A stretch of 64,000 bases of DNA from Parabacteroides chongii (GTDB taxonomy: Bacteria > Bacteroidota > Bacteroidia > Bacteroidales > Tannerellaceae), in the NCBI RefSeq assembly GCF_029581355.1, contig NZ_CP120849.1, positions 1,148,501-1,212,500 of the forward strand, read 5' to 3'. This document shows positions 42,610 through 51,657 of the stretch, in pieces (the stretch's first letter is position 1; each line of letters starts with the position of its first letter). The translations under genes and the position numbers were made by a program. The notes beneath the pieces are model-generated. The model was not told the origin of the DNA. It was given only the letters and a program-made list of their open reading frames with translations, and did not search any database.

Positions 42610-44877
42610 CTAATAAGGGTCGGCATAAACAATTCCGCGCCCATGCGAACCGACGTATACTCTCCCATATCTTTTCGGATCTCCGGAGATGTGCAGCACC
42701 AATCCGTATTGGTGGTCATCATCATTGATACGTACCCAGCTGTGGGCCGCATCATCGGAACGGAAAAAGCCGGATACCCCGTTCACGATCCCTGCCAGAT
42801 ATAACGACGGATAATCCGAACCGGGCGCGGCTTTTCCAAAACCGAAAGCGTAGATGCGACGCACCTTATCCAGGGGTACGAATGCTTCTCCGGAAAGACC
42901 ATGATATAGGCCGTCAAAAGCGGCAATCCATAAGTCGCCTTCCTTTCCCGGCGTAGCATACACACGGTCCTGTCCTCCCCGGCGATCACCACGGGCATTG
43001 CGTGCCTTACTGTCGAATGGGGCAAAAGGCAATGGGTGGGACCGGAAACTGACACCGCCATCCATACTTTCATATAAAACAGCAGCAGAAAGATCGAGAG
43101 CGTAAAAATGTTTCGGATTGACACGGTCGGCAATCACACGGAGATTCTCAAGGATTCCCTCTGCAGTCGACCAGGTTACCCCCCGGTCATTCGTATAATA
43201 GACAGGCATGCGGTCGGGTGTCCATATCCAGGTTCGTCCGTCAGAAGAAACAGCGACATGTCCATTTTGAGCTTTTTCCTGAGGCAGGGAAACCGGCTCC
43301 AGCCAACTCTTTCCCCCATCCATCGAATAGGCTAACGGCTTGCCTTCAGGGTGATGATGCGAAACAGTCCCCACACGGACAACCAGATCCGGTTGATCTT
43401 CTGCCCCAGTAATATCGGTCGTATTGGAATAATAGGGATCGGCATGGCTACCAGACGGAACGGGACGATCCAAATCCAAATGGGTAAAGCCGCCATAGTC
43501 ACCTATCGCACTGATCAGTTGCGCACCCTGTTTCGGGCTGTATAATTCCAAAGGAACAGTTTCCTCTATCCCCGTACTCATCACTTGCCACTGTGTTGGT
43601 TCTTTTTTATCCATATTGCCGAGATTGAATGTCTCCCAACCGCCATATCCGGTTGTAAACAGGGCATGATCGGGATCAAACGGGTCTATTTCAATATCGA
43701 ACATCCAATGTAATGGGGTAAACTCCACATAAGGAGCTTTGCTATAATCGAAGCGGGCACCTCCTGCAAAAACTGGTTTCCAGGTTTTACCGCCATCGGT
43801 AGTCCGGTAAATATCATCTTCCGCATACGAGCCGGCGACCGGACGGTTGAAGGTACTGACAATAAGATGCTTCGGATTCTGCCGGTCGACAGACACTGCG
43901 GCATATCCAAAAGCAGCCCCTTTATCCGGATCAGCCTTTACCGGAGAAATATCCTGCCATTTTTCAGTGCGAGGATCATATTTCCAGACCGCCCCGTCAT
44001 TCATCCGCATCGGACCGGGGTTACTGCCATACGTAATATACAGATAGCCGTCTTCTGAAAGGGCTGCCTGAGTGGGACGGTATTGTACCGGCTGTCCCGC
44101 AAGCGGTTGCCAGCTTTCCCCATAATCATGGCTGACAAAGAAATTATCACGATCTTTCAGTGAAACACCGATATACAAAGTCGAACAACCTTTACCGGCT
44201 GTGCCGCCCGATGGATCAAACAAAACTAAATTAATACCGCAACCACGATCCTGCATCCACGGATTACCTCCCTCAGGAATAACTTCCGCCACATCCGGGA
44301 ACGAACGGACCTGTTGCCAGCTTCTTCCCCGGTCTGCTGAACGCCAAAGACCATCCAGACGGGTACCCAGATAGATTATATCGCTATTCAAAGGGTCTAC
44401 CATCATGCGTTCGCCATTACCACGGCCATTTTCATTTCCTCCCATAGTAAAAGGCATGTCGGTGCGGATAAAAGTACGTCCTCCGTCATTTGAACAAAGG
44501 ACAGCACCATTCGTACTACGGGTATAGGTTCCGCATGAAAGATAAACGGTTTGAGGATCATTGGGATCGACCGCAATACTCTCCACACCGACCAGATTGT
44601 TATCGTCATAAGTGATCCAGTCGAGCATAGAAACCCACTGTTGCGTTTCCTTATCCCAACGATAGGCGCCACCCATATCGGTACGGCAATAGCGTACATC
44701 TTTTTCCTTCGGATGAAAAACAATCCCGTCTACAAATCCTCCGCCTACGATCTGAACACTTTTCCAGCGATAGTGTTCCACAGGAACGGAAGGGTGAAGC
44801 GATTGGGCAATAATTCCCTGGCTGCCCATTGACAAAAGAATCAGAAATCCTGTAATGGTCATTGAAATGGCTTTCAT
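42610..44877 (-). CDS. GH74 endo-xyloglucanase
   Basis: A 755-residue secreted protein (signal ending GIIAQS, no lipobox) made of two seven-bladed β-propeller halves with Asp-box-like repeats (SNDGGRTF, SADRGRSW, TTDGGKTW, TNDRGVTW, SDDAAHSW). The two GH74 catalytic Asp residues are in CRTDMGGAYRW (~63) and ISAIGDYGGFTH (~458). The start WKSVQIVGGGFVDGIVFHP is the usual GH74 opening. GH74 enzymes cut the xyloglucan backbone, endo or at chain ends. The stop is 213 bases from the susC start; the gene starts 19 bases after the HTCS stop, so both are probably transcribed together. GH74 replaces the GH5 seen in the B. ovatus locus. Confidence 0.92.
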   Translation of the reverse strand: MKAISMTITGFLILLSMGSQGIIAQSLHPSVPVEHYRWKSVQIVGGGFVDGIVFHPKEKDVRYCRTDMGGAYRWDKETQQWVSMLDWITYDDNNLVGVESIAVDPNDPQTVYLSCGTYTRSTNGAVLCSNDGGRTFIRTDMPFTMGGNENGRGNGERMMVDPLNSDIIYLGTRLDGLWRSADRGRSWQQVRSFPDVAEVIPEGGNPWMQDRGCGINLVLFDPSGGTAGKGCSTLYIGVSLKDRDNFFVSHDYGESWQPLAGQPVQYRPTQAALSEDGYLYITYGSNPGPMRMNDGAVWKYDPRTEKWQDISPVKADPDKGAAFGYAAVSVDRQNPKHLIVSTFNRPVAGSYAEDDIYRTTDGGKTWKPVFAGGARFDYSKAPYVEFTPLHWMFDIEIDPFDPDHALFTTGYGGWETFNLGNMDKKEPTQWQVMSTGIEETVPLELYSPKQGAQLISAIGDYGGFTHLDLDRPVPSGSHADPYYSNTTDITGAEDQPDLVVRVGTVSHHHPEGKPLAYSMDGGKSWLEPVSLPQEKAQNGHVAVSSDGRTWIWTPDRMPVYYTNDRGVTWSTAEGILENLRVIADRVNPKHFYALDLSAAVLYESMDGGVSFRSHPLPFAPFDSKARNARGDRRGGQDRVYATPGKEGDLWIAAFDGLYHGLSGEAFVPLDKVRRIYAFGFGKAAPGSDYPSLYLAGIVNGVSGFFRSDDAAHSWVRINDDDHQYGLVLHISGDPKRYGRVYVGSHGRGIVYADPY

Positions 44878-44896
44878 GGTAATTGTATATTAATGG

Positions 44897-47800
44897 TTAC
44901 TCTCTTTTCATGTAGTCGGACGGCAACGTCCCGAATTCATCTTTGAAATATTTACGGAATAATTTGATGTCGTTGAAACCGACCTCACTGGCAACCTCGT
45001 TGATACGCATCTGACTTTTCTCCAGCAATTGCGCTGCCCGTTTCATACGGATTGCACGAATCAGTTCGACCGGCGTTTTACCCGTTATCGAAAGTGTTTT
45101 CTTATAAAAGTTCACACGGCTCATCCCCATCTCCCGGCTCAACCGCTCGACAGAAAGTTCCGGATTAGCTATTTGTTCTTCGATATAGGCTATCGCTTTC
45201 CGCATCAGCTGCTCATCCATCGAACTGATCGGGATATCGGCCAATTGAATACCTGTTTGCGATGATTGCATGAACTGCTTCTGCAACCGTTTCTTCATTT
45301 CTACCAGATGCTGTATCTTCAGAATCAACATATCCATATTGAACGGTTTGCCGATATAATCGTCGGCTCCTGCTTCCAGACCGGTCATTTTACTCTCTTC
45401 TGCCGATTTCGCCGTCAAAAGAATTACTGGAATATGAGATGTACGGATATCCTGTTTGATTCGTTTACACAAAACGATCCCATCCGTTACCGGCATCATC
45501 ACATCGCTGACTACCATATCCGGAAGTTCTGCCAGAATAACTTTCCAGGCCTGTTCACCGTCATCAGCCGTAAATACATGGTACAAGCCACTCAAACTCA
45601 ACTTCATGAATTCACGGAAATCTGCATTATCATCGACAATGAGTAAAGTCGGTTTATTCGGCTCCGTACGCATCTCCGTATTTTCTTGCTGTGTCTGTCC
45701 GAATATTTCGTTTTCTTCTGATATCCCTGTCCTTTCCCCGACTCCGGCCGTATCCGATTTATCCGGTGAAGAGATAATCTCCTGTATCTCCGGAAGTTCG
45801 ATCGGAAGCGATACCGTAAACGTACTTCCTTTTCCAACCTGGCTTTTGACGGAGATCGCTCCGTTATGCAACTTGACAAACTCACGGCATAAATGTAATC
45901 CGATGCCTGTTCCAACCACCGTTCCGGATTTATCTTCCGACGGTATCTGATAGAAGCGATTGAAGATCAGATCATATTTATCTTCTTCAATCCCTATTCC
46001 CGTATCAATGACCTGGATCAATAACATGCTTTTTCCTTCCTCATCCTGTTGCATGCTCAGGTTAACAGATATCTCCCCTCCTTCAGGTGTGAACTTGAAA
46101 GCGTTACTTAATAAATTGGATACGATCTTAAAAACCTTATCCGTATCGAATTTCATGACCAACGAAGGGAAGGAAGTCGTATACGAAAAACGAATATTCT
46201 TTTTCTCCGACAGTTCCTTAAATGAATAAGTAATATTCCTGACAAACAACACGATATCTCCGGAGGACAAAAGTAACTGGACACCCTGCACATCGATCTT
46301 CCTGAAATCGAGTAACTGGTTTACCAAACGTAACAACTGGTTCGCATTCTGGTAGATCAACTTCAGTATCATCTGATTCTCCGGGTTACTTTCGCTCTTC
46401 ATCAGCTTCTCTATCGGTGTAATGATCAGGGATAAAGGCGTACGAAACTCATGGCTGACATTGGTGAAGAAGCGTAATTTCATCTCATCCATCTCATGAA
46501 GCTGGTTGGCCCGTATCCGTTCCTGCTCTTTCTCAAATTTTCGCTTTTGAATATGAAGGATACCTCGGATAATGGCGAATACGATAATGGCAGCCAGGAT
46601 ACAATATAAAAAGATCGCCCAGTTGGTCGCCCAGAAAGGAGGCATGATCGTTATCTTTAGTTTTATCGGCTCCTGCCCCCAAACACCGTCATTATTTTCT
46701 GCTTTCAACAGAAAGGTATAGGTTCCGGGAGAAAGATTGGTATAAGTAATATTTCGGTTTACCGCATCGATGGTAGCCCATTTTTTGTCGAAGCCTTCCA
46801 TTATATACGAAAAGCGGTTCTTCTCCGGAAGAAAATAGCTAAGAGCCGCGATATTCAAAGAAAAACTACGTTCATCATATTGCAACGACAACTCGTTGCA
46901 ATAGCTGATATCATCCTGCAGGATGATACGCCCGTTATATGGCTGTCCGGGCAAAATCTGATCATTCTGTACCAGGAAACCCGTAACGGCAACTGCCGGA
47001 GGATAGAAATTATATTTTATCCGGGAAGGATTAAAAACAGTCAGTCCGTTCGTTCCTCCGAAGATCAGTTCTCCTGAAGCAGAGCGGCATACACTGTTCC
47101 GGTTAAAAACACGACCTTGCACACCCTCATTCTCATAATAAGTGACACAATTAAACCGATATGTTCCGTCCTTCTTATAATGTGGGGTTAGCTGGAGTAA
47201 ACCGTTCTTCGTCCCAAGCCACAAAACATAAGTATCATCTTCCCGGATAGACATAATATCGTTGTCAGGCAAACCATTCGTTTTATCCAGTTGATATAGT
47301 TTATCGTGGGAAGGGTCATAAACGGTCAGTCCGTTATTACTGCCGATCCACAACAGATTACGGCTATCCCGGTAAACTGTATTGATCGCTTTATCATTGA
47401 ACACTTTCCCCCTGTTCATCTCCCCTTTAAAAGAAGATACACGCCCGCTTTTCGTATCGAGCATATTCACACCCAACGAGGTACCTATCAGTAATTCATC
47501 CTTATTACCTTTGGATATGGAATAAATATAATCGGAGCCCAATGGATTCTCCGGGTCACCCGAATGGAAATGTGACCATTCCCCCGTCTTCAGCTCCAGA
47601 CAATCCATACCTCCTCCCAGCGTGCCGATCCAAAGATTGCCGACCTCATCTGCATAAAGACTGTATACACTGTTGTTCGATAACTCTTTCAAACTGTCGG
47701 TCTGAGGACGGTAATGTTTAAAACGGTTCCCGTCAAAACAATCCAGTCCACCGACATAAGTACCGATCCAGAGATTACCGCTGGCATCATTTTCCAGACA

Positions 47801-49039
47801 AACAACAATGTTACTGCTGATACTCGACGGATCAGCCGGATCATGGCGATACTTCCGGTATTGTCCGGTTGTCCGGTTATAATATAACAATCCGTTCCCG
47901 TTAGTCCCGATCCACAAATTCCCGGAACGATCTTCCAGGACGCAATTACAGTCATTGATCTCCGCATCCTCAGCCTCCATAACCGGATAACGGAGCGAAC
48001 GGAACTTAAAGATACTTTCATGATAATAGTTAATACCGTTCTTGTAAGTACCTGTCCAGATAATTCCCGTATCATCCTTATATAAACTGATCACACTGTT
48101 TTGACTGATACTCCGCAGGTCGAACGGATTATTCTTCAGGTAACGGATCGTTTCCGTCTTCTTGTCCAGCAGATTCAGGCCACCATGATCGGCAGCAATC
48201 CAGATCACGCCTTCCGAATCTTCCTCCACTCCCCGTATCAGCGAAGAATTCAGGGGAAGAGGAGAAGAAGTATTATATTGTTTCCACCTGCCATTCCGCG
48301 GAGTGAAACGGTACAATCCCCCATAACTTTCCGGATCCGGATAAACCCAGATCTCGTTATCACTATCTACGAACAGCATGAATCGTCTGGCTTTACACGC
48401 CTTTTTCAGATGGTCGTTCTTCAAGATGGACTTTCCCTGCTGCAAATCGATCATCTCGATCACACCGGACGTATGGATCACATACAATATCTCTCCCTTC
48501 TGATATACATCGCACACCTGCCCTTCCGACGGATCAACCGGATAAACAACCGCTTTTCCGGTAGAATAATCATAGGCATACAATTGATTATCTGAAGTAC
48601 TGAAAATCAATTGCAGGTCTTTCCCTTGAAAGACACCTGATATATTAGCAGGCAAACCCAATTCTTTCCGGGCCTCTTCCAATGTCAGAAATATATTTTT
48701 AACCGGATTATAGACTCCAACCTTTCCGTCTTCATAAGAGATCCACAGATTTCTGTCTGCCGTTTCCGTGATCTGGGTCACATAAGCTTCCGAAAATAGC
48801 GCACCGTCCACTTCATGCCGGAAGGCGCGGAACTCATAGCCGTCGAAACGGCTCAGTCCCGAACTCGAACCAAACCACATAAATCCTTTCCGGTCTTTAT
48901 AGATACAGGTCACTTCATTAGACGATAACCCGTTGTTTACATCCAGACGGTTAAACAGGATTTTATTCTCTACCCCTTGTACGAGAGTAACCGTACAGAG
49001 TAAACAAACAATAATATATATAAATCGCGTTCTATTCAT
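44897..49039 (-). CDS. Hybrid two-component system (HTCS) sensor-regulator of the xyloglucan locus
   Basis: A 1380-residue single-chain regulator. It has a signal peptide, a periplasmic pair of propellers with Reg_prop repeats (GLSSNEVTCIYKDRKGFMWFGS, LWIGTNGNGLLYYN, NLWIGTLGGGMDCL), a Y_Y_Y domain (~730-800), a membrane helix (~815-840), a histidine kinase with NVSHEFRTPLS (His ~862) and HATPase motifs (NLLSNAFKF, DTGIGI, GTGIGLHLC), a receiver with the phosphoacceptor Asp in MVVSDVMMP (~1170) and a C-terminal AraC-type HTH (SRVNFYKKTLS, FNDIKLFRKYFK). HTCSs bind a signal sugar in the periplasm and activate their locus. Expected trigger: a xyloglucan oligosaccharide (inference). Confidence 0.95.
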   Translation of the reverse strand: MNRTRFIYIIVCLLCTVTLVQGVENKILFNRLDVNNGLSSNEVTCIYKDRKGFMWFGSSSGLSRFDGYEFRAFRHEVDGALFSEAYVTQITETADRNLWISYEDGKVGVYNPVKNIFLTLEEARKELGLPANISGVFQGKDLQLIFSTSDNQLYAYDYSTGKAVVYPVDPSEGQVCDVYQKGEILYVIHTSGVIEMIDLQQGKSILKNDHLKKACKARRFMLFVDSDNEIWVYPDPESYGGLYRFTPRNGRWKQYNTSSPLPLNSSLIRGVEEDSEGVIWIAADHGGLNLLDKKTETIRYLKNNPFDLRSISQNSVISLYKDDTGIIWTGTYKNGINYYHESIFKFRSLRYPVMEAEDAEINDCNCVLEDRSGNLWIGTNGNGLLYYNRTTGQYRKYRHDPADPSSISSNIVVCLENDASGNLWIGTYVGGLDCFDGNRFKHYRPQTDSLKELSNNSVYSLYADEVGNLWIGTLGGGMDCLELKTGEWSHFHSGDPENPLGSDYIYSISKGNKDELLIGTSLGVNMLDTKSGRVSSFKGEMNRGKVFNDKAINTVYRDSRNLLWIGSNNGLTVYDPSHDKLYQLDKTNGLPDNDIMSIREDDTYVLWLGTKNGLLQLTPHYKKDGTYRFNCVTYYENEGVQGRVFNRNSVCRSASGELIFGGTNGLTVFNPSRIKYNFYPPAVAVTGFLVQNDQILPGQPYNGRIILQDDISYCNELSLQYDERSFSLNIAALSYFLPEKNRFSYIMEGFDKKWATIDAVNRNITYTNLSPGTYTFLLKAENNDGVWGQEPIKLKITIMPPFWATNWAIFLYCILAAIIVFAIIRGILHIQKRKFEKEQERIRANQLHEMDEMKLRFFTNVSHEFRTPLSLIITPIEKLMKSESNPENQMILKLIYQNANQLLRLVNQLLDFRKIDVQGVQLLLSSGDIVLFVRNITYSFKELSEKKNIRFSYTTSFPSLVMKFDTDKVFKIVSNLLSNAFKFTPEGGEISVNLSMQQDEEGKSMLLIQVIDTGIGIEEDKYDLIFNRFYQIPSEDKSGTVVGTGIGLHLCREFVKLHNGAISVKSQVGKGSTFTVSLPIELPEIQEIISSPDKSDTAGVGERTGISEENEIFGQTQQENTEMRTEPNKPTLLIVDDNADFREFMKLSLSGLYHVFTADDGEQAWKVILAELPDMVVSDVMMPVTDGIVLCKRIKQDIRTSHIPVILLTAKSAEESKMTGLEAGADDYIGKPFNMDMLILKIQHLVEMKKRLQKQFMQSSQTGIQLADIPISSMDEQLMRKAIAYIEEQIANPELSVERLSREMGMSRVNFYKKTLSITGKTPVELIRAIRMKRAAQLLEKSQMRINEVASEVGFNDIKLFRKYFKDEFGTLPSDYMKRE

Positions 49040-49093
49040 ACAACAGTAATAGACTAATCGGTTTCATATCCTTTATCCCTGATAACAGGTTTA

Positions 49094-49123
49094 CAAACTT
49101 ATCATTTTTTGTCTGTACAGACA
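49094..49123 (-). promoter_or_regulatory. HTCS promoter -7 box and palindrome
   Basis: The minus strand reads TAAGTTTG (complement of 49094-49101), a TAnnTTTG box. A perfect 14-base palindrome TGTCTGTACAGACA (49110-49123) covers the -33 position, where it could serve as an operator. The rest of the 303-base gap to porX is AT-rich with no other feature seen. Confidence 0.5.
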
Positions 49124-49312
49124 GGGGATATTTGTAACTTTTTACAGGTTATTTTGTTATTGTAATCAGAATATCAGGGATAATAAGTATTATTATTCAC
49201 CTATTATCATGATATTTACAAAATAAAACACAAGGATATAAAAGACCGTAAAAAAACAGGGATCAATATACAAAACCGGAACAAGCATCGTTATTATGTA
49301 AACTATTCCGAT

Positions 49313-49320
49313 TAAATTTG
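49313..49320 (+). promoter_or_regulatory. -7 box for porX
   Basis: TAAATTTG matches TAnnTTTG and lies 22 bases before the porX start. No clear -33. Confidence 0.5.
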
Positions 49321-49342
49321 TAAGAAATAATTTAGGAAACAT

Positions 49343-50893
49343 ATGGCAGTAAAGAAAGACAGAGTACTTTGGGCAGATGATGAGATCGATTTGTTGAAAC
49401 CTCACATTTTGTTTCTACAGGATAAAGGGTATGAAGTGATTCCGGTGATCAGCGGGCAGGATGCTATCGACTGTTGCCGGGAGCAATCGTTCGATATCAT
49501 ATTCCTGGACGAGAACATGCCGGGTCTGACCGGTTTGGAGACACTGGCACAGATCAAAGAAATCAACCCCAACGTTCCGGTCGTCATGGTTACCAAAAGC
49601 GAGGAAGAGAGCATCATGAACCAGGCTATCGGGAATAAGATTGCCGATTACCTGATCAAGCCGGTCAACCCGAATCAACTGCTTCTTTCCATCAAAAAGA
49701 ACGTTCATAAAAATGTGATTATTTCGGAAACGACGACAGTCGGCTACCAGCAGGAATTCAACCGTATCGGCATGCAGATCAACGATTCGCTAACCACCGA
49801 CGATTGGATGGAGCTATACAAGAAACTAGTTTACTGGGAGCTGGAGCTGGAAAGCAGCCAGGTACAAATGACCGATATGCTCCGGATGCAGAAAGAAGAA
49901 GCGAATAAAGCTTTCGGCAAATTCGTAAAGAAGAATTACGTAAACTGGATACAGAACCCAGCCGAGCGTCCTTTGATGAGTCCGGACCTGTTCAAGAAAA
50001 AAGTATTCCCGTTGCTGGATAACGACGAGAAGGTCTTTTTCATCCTGATCGATAACTTCCGTCTGGACCAGTGGCGCGTGGTAAAAGACCTGCTGGCTGA
50101 ATATTTCACTTTCGATGAAGGATTATATTACAGTATTCTGCCTACTGCTACCCAATATGCACGCAATTCCATCTTCTCTGGCCTGATGCCTTTGCAGATA
50201 GAGAAAATGTTCCCGGATTTATGGGTGGACGAGGAAAGTGAAGAAGGCAAGAACCTGAACGAAGAACCTTTGATCCAGACACAGATCGACCGCTTCCGTA
50301 AGAAATATAGCTTCTCTTACAACAAAGTACACGATTCGCAATACGGAGAAAAGCTACTGAATATGATCTCTTCTCTGACACATAACCAGTTGAATGTCGT
50401 TGTCCTCAACTTCGTGGATATGTTGTCGCATGCCCGTACGGAAATGAAAATGATCCGTGAACTGGCGCAGAGCGAAGCGGCTTACCGCAGCCTGACCCGT
50501 TCCTGGTTTCAGCATTCCACCACTTTGGAGCTGTTCAAACGTATCTCCGACAAAGGTTATAAAGTAATTGTGACCACCGACCACGGGACCATTCGTGTCG
50601 ACAACCCGATCAAAGTGATCGGTGACCGAAACACGAATACAAATCTCCGTTATAAAGTCGGTAAAAATTTGAATTACAACCCGAAGGAGGTACTGGAAAT
50701 ACGTGACCCGGAAAAAGTGGGCCTGCCCTCTCCTAACCTGAGCAGTAAATACATTTTTGCGATGAACGATGACTTCTTCGCCTATCCGAATAACTACAAT
50801 TATTATGTTTCTTATTACAAGAATACATTCCAGCATGGCGGGATTTCGATGGAGGAAATGATGGTACCGTTTATCACCATGATACCAAAATAA
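49343..50893 (+). CDS. porX: PorX, T9SS response regulator with PglZ phosphatase domain
   Basis: A 516-residue protein. Residues 1-120 are a receiver domain (WADDEID, FDIIFLDENMP with phosphoacceptor Asp56, MVTKS, IKPV). Residues ~200-516 are a PglZ/alkaline-phosphatase-type domain with metal-site segments FILIDNFRLDQW, PTATQYARNSIFSG, VLNFVDMLSH, VTTDHGT and FQHGGISMEEMM. This is the exact architecture of PorX, which acts with the kinase PorY to control T9SS genes in Porphyromonas. There is no HTH. The partner kinase is not in the window. It stands apart from gldKLMN (45 kb). Confidence 0.92.
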   Translation: MAVKKDRVLWADDEIDLLKPHILFLQDKGYEVIPVISGQDAIDCCREQSFDIIFLDENMPGLTGLETLAQIKEINPNVPVVMVTKSEEESIMNQAIGNKIADYLIKPVNPNQLLLSIKKNVHKNVIISETTTVGYQQEFNRIGMQINDSLTTDDWMELYKKLVYWELELESSQVQMTDMLRMQKEEANKAFGKFVKKNYVNWIQNPAERPLMSPDLFKKKVFPLLDNDEKVFFILIDNFRLDQWRVVKDLLAEYFTFDEGLYYSILPTATQYARNSIFSGLMPLQIEKMFPDLWVDEESEEGKNLNEEPLIQTQIDRFRKKYSFSYNKVHDSQYGEKLLNMISSLTHNQLNVVVLNFVDMLSHARTEMKMIRELAQSEAAYRSLTRSWFQHSTTLELFKRISDKGYKVIVTTDHGTIRVDNPIKVIGDRNTNTNLRYKVGKNLNYNPKEVLEIRDPEKVGLPSPNLSSKYIFAMNDDFFAYPNNYNYYVSYYKNTFQHGGISMEEMMVPFITMIPK

Positions 50894-50927
50894 TTGAAAA
50901 TTGAGAATTGAGAATTGAAAATTAATA

Positions 50928-50935
50928 TACCTTTG
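50928..50935 (+). promoter_or_regulatory. -7 box for tsaE
   Basis: TACCTTTG fits TAnnTTTG, 37 bases before the tsaE ATG. The preceding stretch (50893-50925) is a tandem of AATTGAGA/AATTGAAA units with TTG at 17 and 24 bases upstream of the box, neither at the best spacing. Confidence 0.4.
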
Positions 50936-50972
50936 CAGGTAGATTACAAATGATCAATAATCAACAGACATC

Positions 50973-51392
50973 ATGAGTATTATCAAGATTGAGAATTTAG
51001 ATACCATCCGCCAGGCTGCCAAAGAGTTCATTGCCGGAATGGATGACCGTACCGTTTTTGCTTTCCATGGTAATATGGGAGCAGGTAAAACGACTTTTAT
51101 CAAAGCGATTTGCGAAGAGTTAGGAGTAGAAGATGTTATCAACAGTCCGACATTTGCTATCATCAACGAATACCGTAGTGATACGACCGGCGAACTGATT
51201 TATCATTTCGACTTCTACCGCATCAACAAACTGAGCGAAGCAGAAGACATCGGTACAGAAGATTATTTCTACAGCGGTGCCCTTTGCTTTATCGAATGGC
51301 CGGAAAAGATCGAAGATTTACTTCCCGGCGATGTGGTGGATGTAACGATCAGTGAAAATCCTGACGGCTCACGGACCGTAGAAGTAAAATAA
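50973..51392 (+). CDS. tsaE: TsaE, ATPase for tRNA t6A modification
   Basis: A 139-residue protein with the TsaE P-loop [14 protein letters not shown] (residues ~33-46), [10 protein letters not shown], the YHFDFYRI signature and [14 protein letters not shown]. TsaE works with TsaB and TsaD to add threonylcarbamoyl to tRNA A37. Length is normal. It is followed after 3 bases by a small membrane protein, so they may be co-transcribed. Confidence 0.95.
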   Translation: MSIIKIENLDTIRQAAKEFIAGMDDRTVFAFHGNMGAGKTTFIKAICEELGVEDVINSPTFAIINEYRSDTTGELIYHFDFYRINKLSEAEDIGTEDYFYSGALCFIEWPEKIEDLLPGDVVDVTISENPDGSRTVEVK

Positions 51393-51395
51393 CCG

Positions 51396-51608
51396 ATGGA
51401 ACCGACCGATTATTTCCTGTTAGCTATCTTTATCGCTCTGGGAGCCTTCTCTCTGATCGCCGCTATCTTTAATTTCGACTGGTATTTTGAAACCAGCGGA
51501 GCAACTACCTTTGTCAACAAATTCGGCAGGAAAGGAGCACGTATCTTTTATGCCTTGTTGGGATCGGCATTGATCGGATGCGGCGTACTTGGTCTGATTT
51601 ATTGGTAA
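51396..51608 (+). CDS. Imm17-like small membrane protein
   Basis: A 70-residue protein with two hydrophobic helices (LLAIFIALGAFSLIAAIF at 8-25 and FYALLGSALIGCGVLGLIYW at the end), separated by FDWYFETSGATTFVNKFGRKGAR. This pattern fits the immunity 17 family, often annotated as an immunity protein to polymorphic toxins. Immune function is only proposed for the family, and no toxin gene is nearby. It starts 3 bases after tsaE. Confidence 0.7.
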   Translation: MEPTDYFLLAIFIALGAFSLIAAIFNFDWYFETSGATTFVNKFGRKGARIFYALLGSALIGCGVLGLIYW

Positions 51609-51657
51609 TAGAAAATATTACCAGCAAGCTTATTTATCTATCTAAAATAAAAGACCT

